This document shows positions 23,116 through 32,727 of a stretch of DNA of 64,000 bases, piece by piece; positions within the stretch are counted from its first letter, which is position 1; each line of letters starts with the position of its first letter. The position numbers and the translations under genes were made by a program. Source of the stretch: Volutella citrinella (lineage: Eukaryota; Ascomycota; Sordariomycetes; Hypocreales; Nectriaceae); NCBI GenBank assembly GCA_034401135.1, contig JAWZSP010000007.1, forward strand, positions 1,922,001 to 1,986,000, written 5' to 3'. The notes beneath the pieces were generated by a model, which saw nothing but the letters and a program-made list of their open reading frames with translations, had not been told where the DNA came from and ran no database searches.

Positions 23116-24822
23116 ATGCCGAACCCCCCCGACGAGCCCGCCACTGGGCGACCTCGCTACAGCGACAATGACGGCGACCAGGCGTCCGTTATCAGCAGCG
23201 CCTACGCCGACTCAGACGCGGGGACCAGACAGCGGTGGACGGCGCATCAGAAGCGGCTGGCCCGGCTGATCCCCTTCTTCACTGCCACCATCTGTTCGCT
23301 CTGCGGCGGCTCTATCGTCGTCTTTTCGCTCTACGCTCCTCTTTTCCAGTCTCGGCTCCATTATACCCAACTGCAGGTGAACGCCGTCGCCATTGCCAGC
23401 AGCATCGCCCTATATCTTCCCATCTCCGTCTTCGGCTACATCTGCGATCGAGTCGGCACCGCCCCTCTTGCGTCCATTTCGGCCGTCCTCTTTGCGGTAG
23501 GATACGGCCTGGCTGCCGCAGTATATCACAATGTCGAGTTACAATACGATTCCCTCGGGCCGAGCACAGACAGCTCAGTGCCGCTCATGATGTTTGCATT
23601 CATTTGCATCGGCGCCGCGACCTGCTCCATATATATGGCCTCGGTATCTTCATGCGCAAAGAACTTTGGAAAGGGACGGTTTCGCGGCCTGGCCATGGCA
23701 ACTCCCATCACCGCGTTTGGGCTCAGCCCGATGTGGTTGAGCCAAGTCGGAAGCAGGCTCTTCGTCCAACGCCGTCCAGATGGCTCCGAGGAAATGGACG
23801 TGTACCATTTCTTCATCTTTCTGGCCGTGTTGCTATTCTCCGTCAGCGTGTTGGGAATTCTGACCCTTCACGTTGTCGACGAGGAAGATCTGATTGAAGA
23901 AGCAATTGAGGAACTCGAACAGAGTGGGCTCCTGGACGGAAGCTCTCTTCTCGGTCGATCTGACAGCAGGACCTATGGCGGGGTGGATTCCAACGTCGAC
24001 GAGGAAAACGGATCTCTTCTGGAACCTACCAAGGATGAGGACATGAAGTGGAAGAAGAACTGGGTCCTCAATGCGGAAACCCGCCAGTTCCTCTCTGACA
24101 GGACCATGTGGCTATTTGCTATAGCGTTCCTGTTCGTGGTTGGGCCCGGGGAAGCCTTCATCAACAACCTGGGAACTGTCATTGGGACTCTCACGCCGCC
24201 GGCTTCAGAGGCCTACAGCCATAAGACGTCGGCCGCCACCCACGTGTCCATCTTTGGTGTCACCAGTACACTGAGCCGAATCCTCATTGGCACCCTGACG
24301 GACTTGGTTGCTCCGTCGCCAGATACGTCGCACATTCAAGTGACGCCTCATCGCGCCACGAGAAGCCGCTTCGCCATTTCACGAGTAGCATTCATGATCT
24401 TCTTCGCCTTCGTCCTGTCGCTTGGCCTCGCGTTTCTCGCTTCCGGGGCTGCTCAGGGCCATGCCGATCGCTTCTGGGTGGTATCCAGCTTCGTGGGTGC
24501 TGGCTATGGAGCCGTCTTTAGTCTCACGCCCCTGATCGTCACCATTGTCTACGGAGTAGAGAACTTCTCGACCAATTTTGGCATCATTGCCATGTTGCCC
24601 GCCCTCGGCTCGACCTTCTGGGGGTTGGTCTACTCCACTGTGTATCAAGCAGGGACGCGTCACTCAGCAGACAAGCAGGCCGAGGAGCTCTTCTGCTATG
24701 GCCAGCAATGTTACGCCTTCACATTCTGGGCGCAGGCCGTCACTGTCTGGATCGGTTGCGGGTTCCTTCTTTGGGCCTGGAAGGGGCGAGGTGGGTGGCA
24801 GCAGCGTGGGATCATCATCTAG
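23116..24822 (+). CDS. mch1: MFS transporter, Mch1/NFD4-like
   Basis: A single-exon 568-aa membrane protein. The first ~50 residues are hydrophilic. Helix 1 carries ATICSLCGGSIVVFSLYAPLF, followed by LHYTQLQVN, a pattern of the Nodulin-like/Mch1 group rather than sugar porters. Twelve hydrophobic segments can be counted, with a long acidic central loop (about residues 250-315, rich in Glu/Asp and Ser) between the two halves. In yeast, Mch1 is a monocarboxylate-permease-like protein that does not transport classical monocarboxylates, so the substrate should be left open. The final residues carry a basic KGRGGW stretch. Good agreement in length and topology with fungal Mch1 proteins. Confidence 0.85.
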   Translation: MPNPPDEPATGRPRYSDNDGDQASVISSAYADSDAGTRQRWTAHQKRLARLIPFFTATICSLCGGSIVVFSLYAPLFQSRLHYTQLQVNAVAIASSIALYLPISVFGYICDRVGTAPLASISAVLFAVGYGLAAAVYHNVELQYDSLGPSTDSSVPLMMFAFICIGAATCSIYMASVSSCAKNFGKGRFRGLAMATPITAFGLSPMWLSQVGSRLFVQRRPDGSEEMDVYHFFIFLAVLLFSVSVLGILTLHVVDEEDLIEEAIEELEQSGLLDGSSLLGRSDSRTYGGVDSNVDEENGSLLEPTKDEDMKWKKNWVLNAETRQFLSDRTMWLFAIAFLFVVGPGEAFINNLGTVIGTLTPPASEAYSHKTSAATHVSIFGVTSTLSRILIGTLTDLVAPSPDTSHIQVTPHRATRSRFAISRVAFMIFFAFVLSLGLAFLASGAAQGHADRFWVVSSFVGAGYGAVFSLTPLIVTIVYGVENFSTNFGIIAMLPALGSTFWGLVYSTVYQAGTRHSADKQAEELFCYGQQCYAFTFWAQAVTVWIGCGFLLWAWKGRGGWQQRGIII

Positions 24823-25530
24823 CGTATGGCTTGTATTAGGGTATATAGCTGTTATGAGGTGCCCCATCATGACTGGTGGGAAGGGTGTGTTGTCTTGGGC
24901 ATAGTGGCATGCAAGCATCATGGTGTCTCTTTTTTCACGTACCGCATAGGAATGACAACGGCGTCACTGGGATTTCGGTAGCAAATTACATGGTTCTTGA
25001 TGATAAAGCATGTCGGAATGGTTCAAGAAGAGTAGTTCCATCATTGACACCCTCCTCGGAGAGAAACAAGCCTGAGGGAAGACAACGTCCCTAGTTTCCC
25101 GGGCGCAAGTTTCCCTCGGCCGTCCAGCTGCCTCTTGTGTGCCCGTTCCCCGCGGAAAACGTAATGTTTGGATAAACTGATAAGGCGGATGCTAAAACAA
25201 GGCCCGCCGGCGACTAAATTGGGTCCGCCACTCGAGCTATGATCAGCTATCCCCCTTGTCAGGTGTCCGGGGAGGCCCACCCCATCGCCTCCTACGTCGT
25301 AGCTCGCATGGAAGCTTCAACGGTCCCTGAGGGCCATAAGCCCATCTCCTCACCAGAGTGGAGTTTCGATAGGCGGCCGTTCGGCATTGCGTATTTTGCT
25401 CCACCGCCGGGAAATGCAGCGTCGTGCGATAGCGGAGTGTATCGCAGCTCTTATCTATGGCCAGTTCTCGGTGTTGTTGAACAGGGCTCGGTCCTAGGAG
25501 AGCCAAGACTCAGCAACAGTGTTGTACACC
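24823..25530. other. Intergenic region upstream of the carboxylesterase
   Basis: 708 bp. A frame at 25239-25712 overlaps the carboxylesterase start in another frame and has no domain support. The last part is taken as promoter and 5' leader of the carboxylesterase. Confidence 0.4.
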
Positions 25531-27465
25531 ATGGCTGGGAAAGACCAACATCAGAAATCAGGCGTATCCTTCGCATGGCTGGCGGCCATCCCCGTCATTT
25601 TGGCCGCCGTGTTAGCTGGCTTCCCTGGCCTGTTGCAGAACGGGCAGAAGCCTACCAACGAGTTTCCATCAGTCAAGATCCAGCAGGGAGAGATCATCGG
25701 CCGTCTCATTGATGATGGAAGCTTCCCTGAGCCTCTCGAGGGGTTCATGGGAATTCCGTACGCTGTTCCTCCAATTGATGAGAAGCGCTTCCTCCCAGCG
25801 GAGCCCGTTCCTCCGAGTCCTGAAGCTACCCAGCTTGCCTACTACTTGGGTCCCAGGTTTGTTAATAGTCTATCACCAAGTATTGTCCGCCGTCTAATGT
25901 ACCCAGATGCCCGGGAAAGCAGCTGGTGCCCTTTCTGGAGGACCCTGTCCTTGGTCCCGACTATGAGAGCGAGAATTGCTTGACCATCAACATCTGGCGC
26001 AAACGCGGTCACACCTCTGCCAAGGGGAAGCTCCCCGTTGCCATGCTCATCCCGGGAGGCGCCTTCAACCGTGGCGCTGCTCGAATGCACAATGTATTGC
26101 AACCCTCCATCGTGATTTGGAAGCTATCTAACTCGAGGAACAGTCTCACACGATGCTGGCGTGGTCTCAGGAGCCGTACATTGCCGTCAGCATGAACTAT
26201 CGAATTGGAGTGTTTGGGTTCCTGAATAACGATTTGACACAAAAGGAGGGCAACCTGAACCTTGGCCTTCGTGACATCTACCTGGCTCTTACATGGATCC
26301 AAGAGAATATCGAGGCCTTCGGTGGTGACCCTGATAATGTGACCATCTTGGGTCTCAGTGCTGCCGCCCATGCAGTGAGTGCATCCCCAGCACCCCGCAA
26401 GACCTCTGCTAAACGATTCAGATCGGACACCTCATCATGGACATCAACCAGCCGAAGAAGCTCTTCCACAAAGCCATCATGGACTCGGGCGCCCACACCG
26501 CGCGTGCGGTTCACCCTCCCAACTCTGACCTTCACAGGCAGCATTTCAGGGAATTCCTGGACCTCACGCCTTGCAAGGACTTCAAAAAGCTGGATGACCC
26601 GGAGATCATGACGTGCCTCCGCAACCTCCCCTCCGAGACTGTCGACAAGGCTGGCAAGGCCGTCTTTGCCCGGTCGGAGCCAAGCAACAGATGGAGCTGG
26701 CAGCCAGTCATGGATGGGAATATCATCTCGCGGCGGCCGCTGGATGCCTGGAAGTCTGGCAAGTTCAACCGCGTCCCGATCCTGACTGGTGCCGCACACA
26801 ACGAGGGTGCTTACTATGCCCCCAAGTCGGCGGACAGCCCTGAAGACTTCACAAACTTCTTCAAGACGTTGCTCCCGCACTTAAGCGATGCTGAACACGC
26901 CGAGCTAGACGCCCTGTATCCCGATCCTGCAGACAACCCCGAGTCGGAGTTCTTCGAAAGCCGCGGGATCCCAGGCGTCGGCAGCCGCTACCGTCGCATC
27001 GAGGCTGGCTACGGCGGATATGCCTACAACTGCCCTGTGAGACAAACGGCAGTCTGGGCCACGTCTCACGAACCGCAGGCGCCCGTGTACCTCTACCACT
27101 GGGCCCTCAACAAGACTGCCCTCTTTGGTGCCAACCACGGCGACCAGATGCGCTATCAGACGTACAACCAGGAAGTCAGGGAGATTTCGCCGGCTCAGGA
27201 CGAGGTCTCGGGCAAGTTCCACGCATACTGCACCAGCTTCATCACCAAGGGCGATCCAAACGCCGTGAAGAAGGGCAAGTTTGCGGATCGGCCTACGTGG
27301 ACACCGTGGAAGGACGGAAAGGGCCTCACCATGATCCTCGGCGAGGGCAACGACGAGCGAGCCGGCGGCACTGGAACCGGGATTGCGGCCCAGTTGGTCG
27401 ACTACCAATGGGCCAAGGAGCAATGTGACTTTTGGTGGAAGATATCCGCCAAGTGGGAGGACTGA
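25531..27465 (+). CDS. Type-B carboxylesterase with N-terminal membrane anchor
   Basis: A 595-aa alpha/beta hydrolase that should cleave carboxylic esters. Exons: 25531-25856, 25907-26093, 26144-26374, 26422-27465. A hydrophobic segment at about residues 13-35 is a signal or signal-anchor. Family landmarks follow: GFMGIPYAVPP, YESENCLTINIW, the oxyanion segment IPGGAF, MNYRIGVFGF and DPDNVTILG. The nucleophile elbow reads GLSAA (Ser about 243) instead of the usual GESAG. The probable acid is Glu near 376 (HNEGAYY) and the His near 487 (GANHGDQ). The start at 25531 is the first ATG in frame. Introns are 50, 50 and 47 nt. A Zn2Cys6 regulator follows 240 bp downstream on the same strand, which suggests, but does not prove, a functional link. 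Confidence 0.88.
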
Positions 27466-27705
27466 TGGGTTGTATGTAACGGCTGTGATGAACAAGATTG
27501 TAAACGATATCGAACGTGATGCCTCGAGAATGAATGAATGAACAAACCAATTCCGGAGTGCCTGTCCACATTGCTCCATCATCTGGAACTGACGCATTAT
27601 TGCCCCACAAACAGCACTGCGCGCACTGTGGGGTGCTGACACCAAATGCCGATTTCTAATCAATTGGTTGTCAACTTCATTCATCTCACTGCCAGAGCAT
27701 GGAAT

Positions 27706-29463
27706 ATGCCTTCCCTCGCACGATCGGAAAACGTCTGCGGCGGCTGTAGGTCGAGGAAGAAGCGGTGCGACGTAAGTCCCATCAGTGCGCTACGCTCTTG
27801 CTGAGGGCATCACTGAAATTCGGGTCAGGGTCGCCGTCCAAGTTGTTCAGCGTGTCATCGGAGGCGTGAAGCATGCCTCTACGATGGTGTTGCAAACCAG
27901 ATGGAGTGGCCATCCGCAGCTGATCCAGGCATCTTCCCTCCACAGCTCGATTTTGGACCAGCTACTACCTTGGACAACGGTTTCGGGCTTGGTTCACCTT
28001 CATGTCTGTCCCTAGTTCGGCCCACGCCCCCCGGTGTGACATTGCAGACCTTCCCAAGCCTTCTCCCACCAGCCAGCTTGTTGGGGGAATTGGTCAATAT
28101 TTTCTTCCAGCGGATATATGTGTACTTGCCCATCATTCACAAGCCTCGATTCCTCTGCGAACTCAATGAGAAAGGCGTCGAGGGCATGTCGCTAGCCCTC
28201 CTCCTCGCCCTCTGTGCCGTCTCCGCAGGAAACCACCATGATCCCCAGGTCCGAGAGCTTCGGTCAAGCTGGTATGAGGCTGCCAAGGCGGAGATCACCC
28301 AGTCCATGCACTCGGCAGGTTCCATACTGGGAACCCTACAGGCAGCCGCATTAGTCGTCTACCTGTCGATGGAACTGATGGATTATTCCACCACCTGGCT
28401 GCTTCTCGGCGACGCCTGGAGGAAAGCCGTCGTGACTGGTAGTTCTCGGCTGGACGGTCATGCTCGGCCCACTTCGACCCAGCTGGGCCAAAGGGCAGAC
28501 CGCACCTGGATTGAGAAGGAAGAGTGCCGAAGATCCATTTGGGCCTTATTCATCGTGGACCGCGGACTTTGCACAATGGACCTGGCTCATGCAATCGACT
28601 CTCGGCACATCAACGTCCACCTTCCAATGAGCGAGCATGATTTTTGTAGGACCACCGAGCCTGAAGAGACTAGTACAGTGAATTACTCCTCCAGTATCGA
28701 CGCTGTTCTTCTTGAGCTCGAGCAGAAGGGGCGCAAGGGCAAGACCACGATCCAGCAATACATCCTCGCAGCATACATGCTACTTGGGCACGTCGGAGAC
28801 GAGGTATTCGGTCCAGAATTCGACCATGCCAAAAGCAAGCCCATTTTGAACAACTTCAGCTCCCATCTCATTAAGTTGCGGCTCATTCTACCGCGAAGAG
28901 CTACAGAGCTTTCAGCAGCTGACTCCAGCGACTTTCAACTAGTCCTCTGGCTTAACGCCGTGATGGCCGCCACTGCCATAATACTGCAGCACACGCCACT
29001 CCGAGAGGACGAAGCCACGGATGCGGAGAGTCCTGCGGCAGAAAACTGGCCGCACTGTGTCGCTGCCGCCCGCGGCCTCGTGGCAATTCTGAGAGACATG
29101 TGCCGGACCTCGACTTCCTTCGCCACGAACCCTTTTCTTGTGCCTCTAATCTTCGTTTGCAGTCGGATCCTCATGCTTGAATATACCCTACCCTCGAGCC
29201 CGGTCGCCGGTTCCTCCTCGGCAACGGCTCGTGATGCTGGCCTAAGAGACGACCTCGAAATCCTCCGCTATGTCTTTCGCCACTTCAGGGAGGCACTAGG
29301 TGCCATGGGGGCCAAGTTTTACAACGGGTTCATGTTCTTCTCTTCCCTCGACGTGGAGCAGTCGCAAAAGGCCAAATCCGGGCCACTGCTGGACATGATG
29401 CGGCCTTGCGACCACTGGCCGTCTTACAATGATGATGAGGGGATGTTTCTAGAAGGGCAGTGA
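27706..29463 (+). CDS. Zn2Cys6 transcription factor
   Basis: A 566-aa DNA-binding regulator. Exons: 27706-27771 and 27829-29463; the 57-nt intron splits the zinc cluster exactly after CD. The joined cluster has cysteines at 11, 14, 21, 28, 31 and 38 (CGGC, RSRKKRCD, then SCSACHRRREAC), the full C-x2-C-x6-C-x6-C-x2-C-x6-C pattern. The middle homology region of fungal regulators begins near residue 115 with FFQRIYVYLPIIHKPRF. It is followed by a helical domain and a LGDAWRKAV-type segment. It sits just downstream of the carboxylesterase and may regulate it or the cluster that follows; this is inferred only from position. Confidence 0.88.
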
Positions 29464-29599
29464 TATCCTCAGCTTCCGGCCTTAGACTTCATCCTAGTCT
29501 GGCCGCCAGGTGATTCCATCGGCAAGTTCTTTAAGTTTCGCTGGGGCAAAAGTCCGCCTGTCTATCGTGACTGCTGTGCTGATCCAGAGCTGGCAGACT

Positions 29600-30863
29600 A
29601 AGATGAGGTCTACGGGGACAAGTGTAGGATGGGGTCGACGGGGACCAATGTCGGATGAGGTTGCTTGAGCCATTCCACCTCAAACGGCCCACTGCACTGT
29701 AAGACGAATGAAGAAGTTGCCCAAGCATCCCCCTCCTGCAAAGTGAGGACAGTAGGAGGGAGCTGCTTAGGGTCACCAGCAAGGAAGCAAGGTAGAATAG
29801 TATTGCCCCGGACACAGGCGAGATCGGCACGATGCCTATTAGCAGCCTCATCCACCGCAAACCCATTGGCCAGCGCATATTTCCACCTTGAGATATAAGG
29901 CTCGCTGTTCGACATGGCTGGGGTGCTGCAAAGTAAGTCTGCCTCATCGATGATCCTTTTCCCATTGAGCTGCGAGCTTGTCCATGGGTAGTTGAGGGCC
30001 TGCTTTGAATTCAGCCCAGCTGATTGCTCCCGAAGCCACCCTGCGGAGATTTTCGAATTCTTCCTCTTGGTCGATCGACTTCTGTATGTCATGGGGGACT
30101 CATGCATCGTCAGGATTGAATCAGGCAGGTTGTAGGCGAGCGCAGCACCACCAGCATCCAGAATGCCAGTGATAAGTGTAACTTCGACGGGGAGCTGCAT
30201 TGTCTCCGGCGGTGGGATCTTCCAGAAAATAGTTGAAGGCAGACATATCATGCTCCATCTTGTAGCCATGGACGACAAGCCGGTGACGTTTGCGATTGTC
30301 ATCATCTGGTCCTTTGCCGTCATTGTAGCGGGCACAAACACTTCTGGAAACACGGTCAAGGCGTTCGGCAAGATTGTCGACGGCAATGTTGGAAGGACCG
30401 GAGCAGAAGATTTTGCCGCGTGAGCCCTGCATAGCCATCGCAGCAGCGGCCAGGCCAGTTGTCTTGCCAAATCCTGCGGCCTATATGGAGGTCAGCGACA
30501 CCACTCGACGTTACACACAACATAGTATGCAGCGCTAATAGAGGACTTACGGCTGTTATGATGCCCAATCCTAGAGGTCGTCTGCTTAGGTATCGAAAAT
30601 GAGGACTTTCATGCGGTAAGGGCCTCGTTAACCAACGCACTTGCATAGTTGTCGTCTCCTACATCAAGGAGATTCAGTACTGGGAGCGGGCGAATTTGTG
30701 GTCCGACCTGGCCATCTAACGAAATGTCGGCCATGGTAGCCTCGAGGTCGTCGTCTCGACTGATCATCCAGTCAAAGAAGCCGGTACCTCGCATCAACGC
30801 CCGGTGGAGGCCCCTCGGCCCAATCCTAACCTCCACAAGCGACGGGATTCTGTGACGCTTCAC
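29600..30863 (-). pseudogene. Broken SF1 (Upf1-like) helicase gene
   Basis: Fragments of one helicase lie in order on the minus strand but in different frames. The first runs from an ATG at 30863 (KRHRIPSLVEV ... LNLLDVGD ... SALVNEAL). The next reads RYLSRRPLGLGIITA, and after an intron (about 30540-30482) AGFGKTT (Walker A, degenerate) and GPSNIAVDNLAERL (motif Ia). The last holds AVDEAANRHRADL (motif II, DEAA) and LAGDPKQLPPTV (motif III). Frame changes are needed near 30610 and around 30180-30240. The second RecA domain is missing, and the frame ends in a 26-bp tandem repeat. It therefore looks like a decayed, truncated copy of a fungal helicase family that tends to be multi-copy. It is described only; no repaired reading is given. 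Confidence 0.7.
29602..29653. repeat. Two imperfect 26-bp tandem units at the helicase breakpoint
   Basis: Unit 1 (29602-29627) and unit 2 (29628-29653) share GATG-GGTC-ACGGGGAC-A-TGT-G, and a third partial GATGAGG follows at 29654. They lie where the helicase fragment loses family similarity. Confidence 0.7.
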
Positions 30864-31046
30864 TTTCCGCTCAGCTGCCGTTTGCTTGGACCCACCTCAG
30901 CTAGGTAGCGTGCAGCTGGATCACGGGAGCCGAGGCCAGCTCAGCTCCGCCAGCATCACCTCAATTCTGCGCCTACAATATCCAGTTTGTTCCCTCATTC
31001 TCAGACACACTTATCGCTCCCCAACTCTTTACTCTCCATCTACATT

Positions 31047-31382
31047 ATGGAAGAGATATGGAATCCCGATCTCCTTAAAAAAATCGACTTTAGACTCGAT
31101 TCTTGGGAACAGCTAGCTCTAGTAGCGAAATGGAGACGAGAAGCCGAGATCAACAGATTCCGTGAGGAGACTAAGCGCATCGAGAAAGGTGAAGCTTCAG
31201 GGTCTGCACAGCGGAAAGCAGAGACTCCGGCCAGTAAGTATTCTACTCCAGTATGCGTGGGGGAGCTATGGCTTATGCATTTCTCTTTCTAAGTACGACT
31301 AGCAACCCTCGAGCCACTACCCAGGATGGGGAGCGCTCCCAGAAGGACGACCCACCTGGCCTACAAGCCGACCAGGCAATAA
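31047..31382 (+). CDS. Small protein, unknown family
   Basis: Two exons, 31047-31233 and 31294-31382, with a clean 60-nt intron (donor GTAAGT, acceptor TAAG), give 91 aa. The N-terminus reads MEEIWNPDLLKKIDFRLDSW, then a highly charged amphipathic helix (AKWRREAEINRFREETKRIEKG), then a basic Pro/Arg-rich tail ending in PTRQ. The biased, helix-forming composition and the good splice sites argue that it is real. It starts 183 bp from, and points away from, the broken helicase, so the two may have shared a promoter. No function is assigned. A 5' fragment of a larger decayed gene is the main alternative. Confidence 0.45.
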
Positions 31383-31408
31383 TCGCCAAGCACAGCAGCA
31401 ACTTCGAC

Positions 31409-32227
31409 CTACTGTAGGCTGCGACCCACGAGCTGCCCGCCATTAGTCACAATCACGGACCCCGTAACAAACTTGTCCTTCAGGCAGTACAAATAAGCCT
31501 CGGCCACGTCCTCCGGCTTCCCCAGCGTGCCGGTGATGTTGTCCTTGACGGCGTTGCTCACCAAGGCCTCGCGCTGCTTCTGCGGTATGTGGTCGAAAAA
31601 CTCGGTCGGCACGATGCCCAGCTGGATCGCGTTCACGCGAACAGGCTTCAGGTCCACAGCGAAGCCTCGCGCGTGGGCTTCGATGGCGCCGGCGACGCCC
31701 GCGATGATTGACCAGTTCGGCCCGGGGCGCCAGGCATGGCTTCCCCCGGTGAGCGTAAAGGAGCTCGCCACGCTCTGGGCGATGTACTTGGGGAGGTGCT
31801 TGGCCATGATGATTGGGGCGAATTGCCGGACCATGCTGGCTCCGTAGATCTCCTGCATGTTGGTGGTGGCCAGCGCAGGCAGAGCGATGCCGTCGCCGGC
31901 TGTATAGACGACGTGGTTGAGCAGGCCGTCTGTAGTCGCGAACTCGAGTAGTTGAATAATGTTCTCTTCGACCGAGTCAGGATTACCGACGTCACAGGTC
32001 TTCCCACTAATGCTTCCCGGCAGCTCGCTGACTGCCCTGGCGTGGTCCTGGAGCCTCGCGATGGCATTGTCGAGCTTGGACTGGTTGGAGCTGCTGATAA
32101 TGACAGTGGCCCCGTGCTCTACAGCAGCTTCGGCCACAGCGAATCCGATGCCAGTCGAGCCGCCGAGGATGAGAATGCGCTCGTCCCGGAGCTTATTGAG
32201 ATACTTGAAAGCAGATTGAGATGCCAT
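31409..32227 (-). CDS. Atypical short-chain dehydrogenase/reductase lacking YxxxK
   Basis: A single-exon 272-aa classical-size SDR. The cofactor motif GGSTGIG is at 22-28 and a CDVGNPD acidic/adenine segment near 78. The usual Asn-Ala-Gly strand is replaced by VVYTAGDG. At the catalytic position the sequence is PNWSIIAGVAG: Trp172 and Ala176 stand where Tyr and Lys are expected. The C-terminal part (RVNAIQLGIVPTEFF, GKPEDVAEAYLYCL, TGSVIVTNGGQL) is well conserved. A lineage of fungal SDRs with this WS(I/V)(I/V)A substitution is known to me, so this is probably not a sequencing error, but the enzyme may use another mechanism or be non-catalytic. ATG 32227 is the first in frame. It is followed downstream by the small + strand gene, 26 bp away. 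Confidence 0.85.
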   Translation of the reverse strand: MASQSAFKYLNKLRDERILILGGSTGIGFAVAEAAVEHGATVIISSSNQSKLDNAIARLQDHARAVSELPGSISGKTCDVGNPDSVEENIIQLLEFATTDGLLNHVVYTAGDGIALPALATTNMQEIYGASMVRQFAPIIMAKHLPKYIAQSVASSFTLTGGSHAWRPGPNWSIIAGVAGAIEAHARGFAVDLKPVRVNAIQLGIVPTEFFDHIPQKQREALVSNAVKDNITGTLGKPEDVAEAYLYCLKDKFVTGSVIVTNGGQLVGRSLQ

Positions 32228-32727
32228 GGTGGTGAATGACCGAATTGCCCTGCCTTCTCTGGTCAAGAGCAGGAAGCCGTCCAACTTTTATACTCAGTTT
32301 TCCCAACTCTCCTCCTCAACATTCGTAATATTCATCCCCGCGATCCCCGACATTCTCAAGCATCACGCTCGCTGGTGGCGCCCACGAGTCGGGGCCGGAC
32401 CGCTAGCGGTGCCGATGTCTCCACCTCCTGCCGCCGTGTCTCCGCTTGACGCCGCTAGGGGGTGGTGGATGGGAGGGGGGTTGAGAATGGTCAGGCTCCA
32501 ATCCGAAATAGCGCAGGACAGAAGGTAGCAGAACAGGTTTCTTCCGCAGGATACGGCGATGGAGCCAATTGTGTATATACATGTGTACGTTGATACTTGA
32601 GCTACGCAATGTTACATAGGCTGCTAATAAGGCGATTGTTCCAATCGAAAAATACAACGACAGAAGGCCAATAATTCATAAGATCTTTGCAAATACCCTC
32701 CACAGATGAGCAATTCCACCGGCCCTC
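32228..32727. other. Intergenic region
   Basis: 500 bp between the SDR start (minus) and the permease stop (minus). It holds the SDR promoter and the permease 3' flank. No gene is recognised. Confidence 0.4.
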
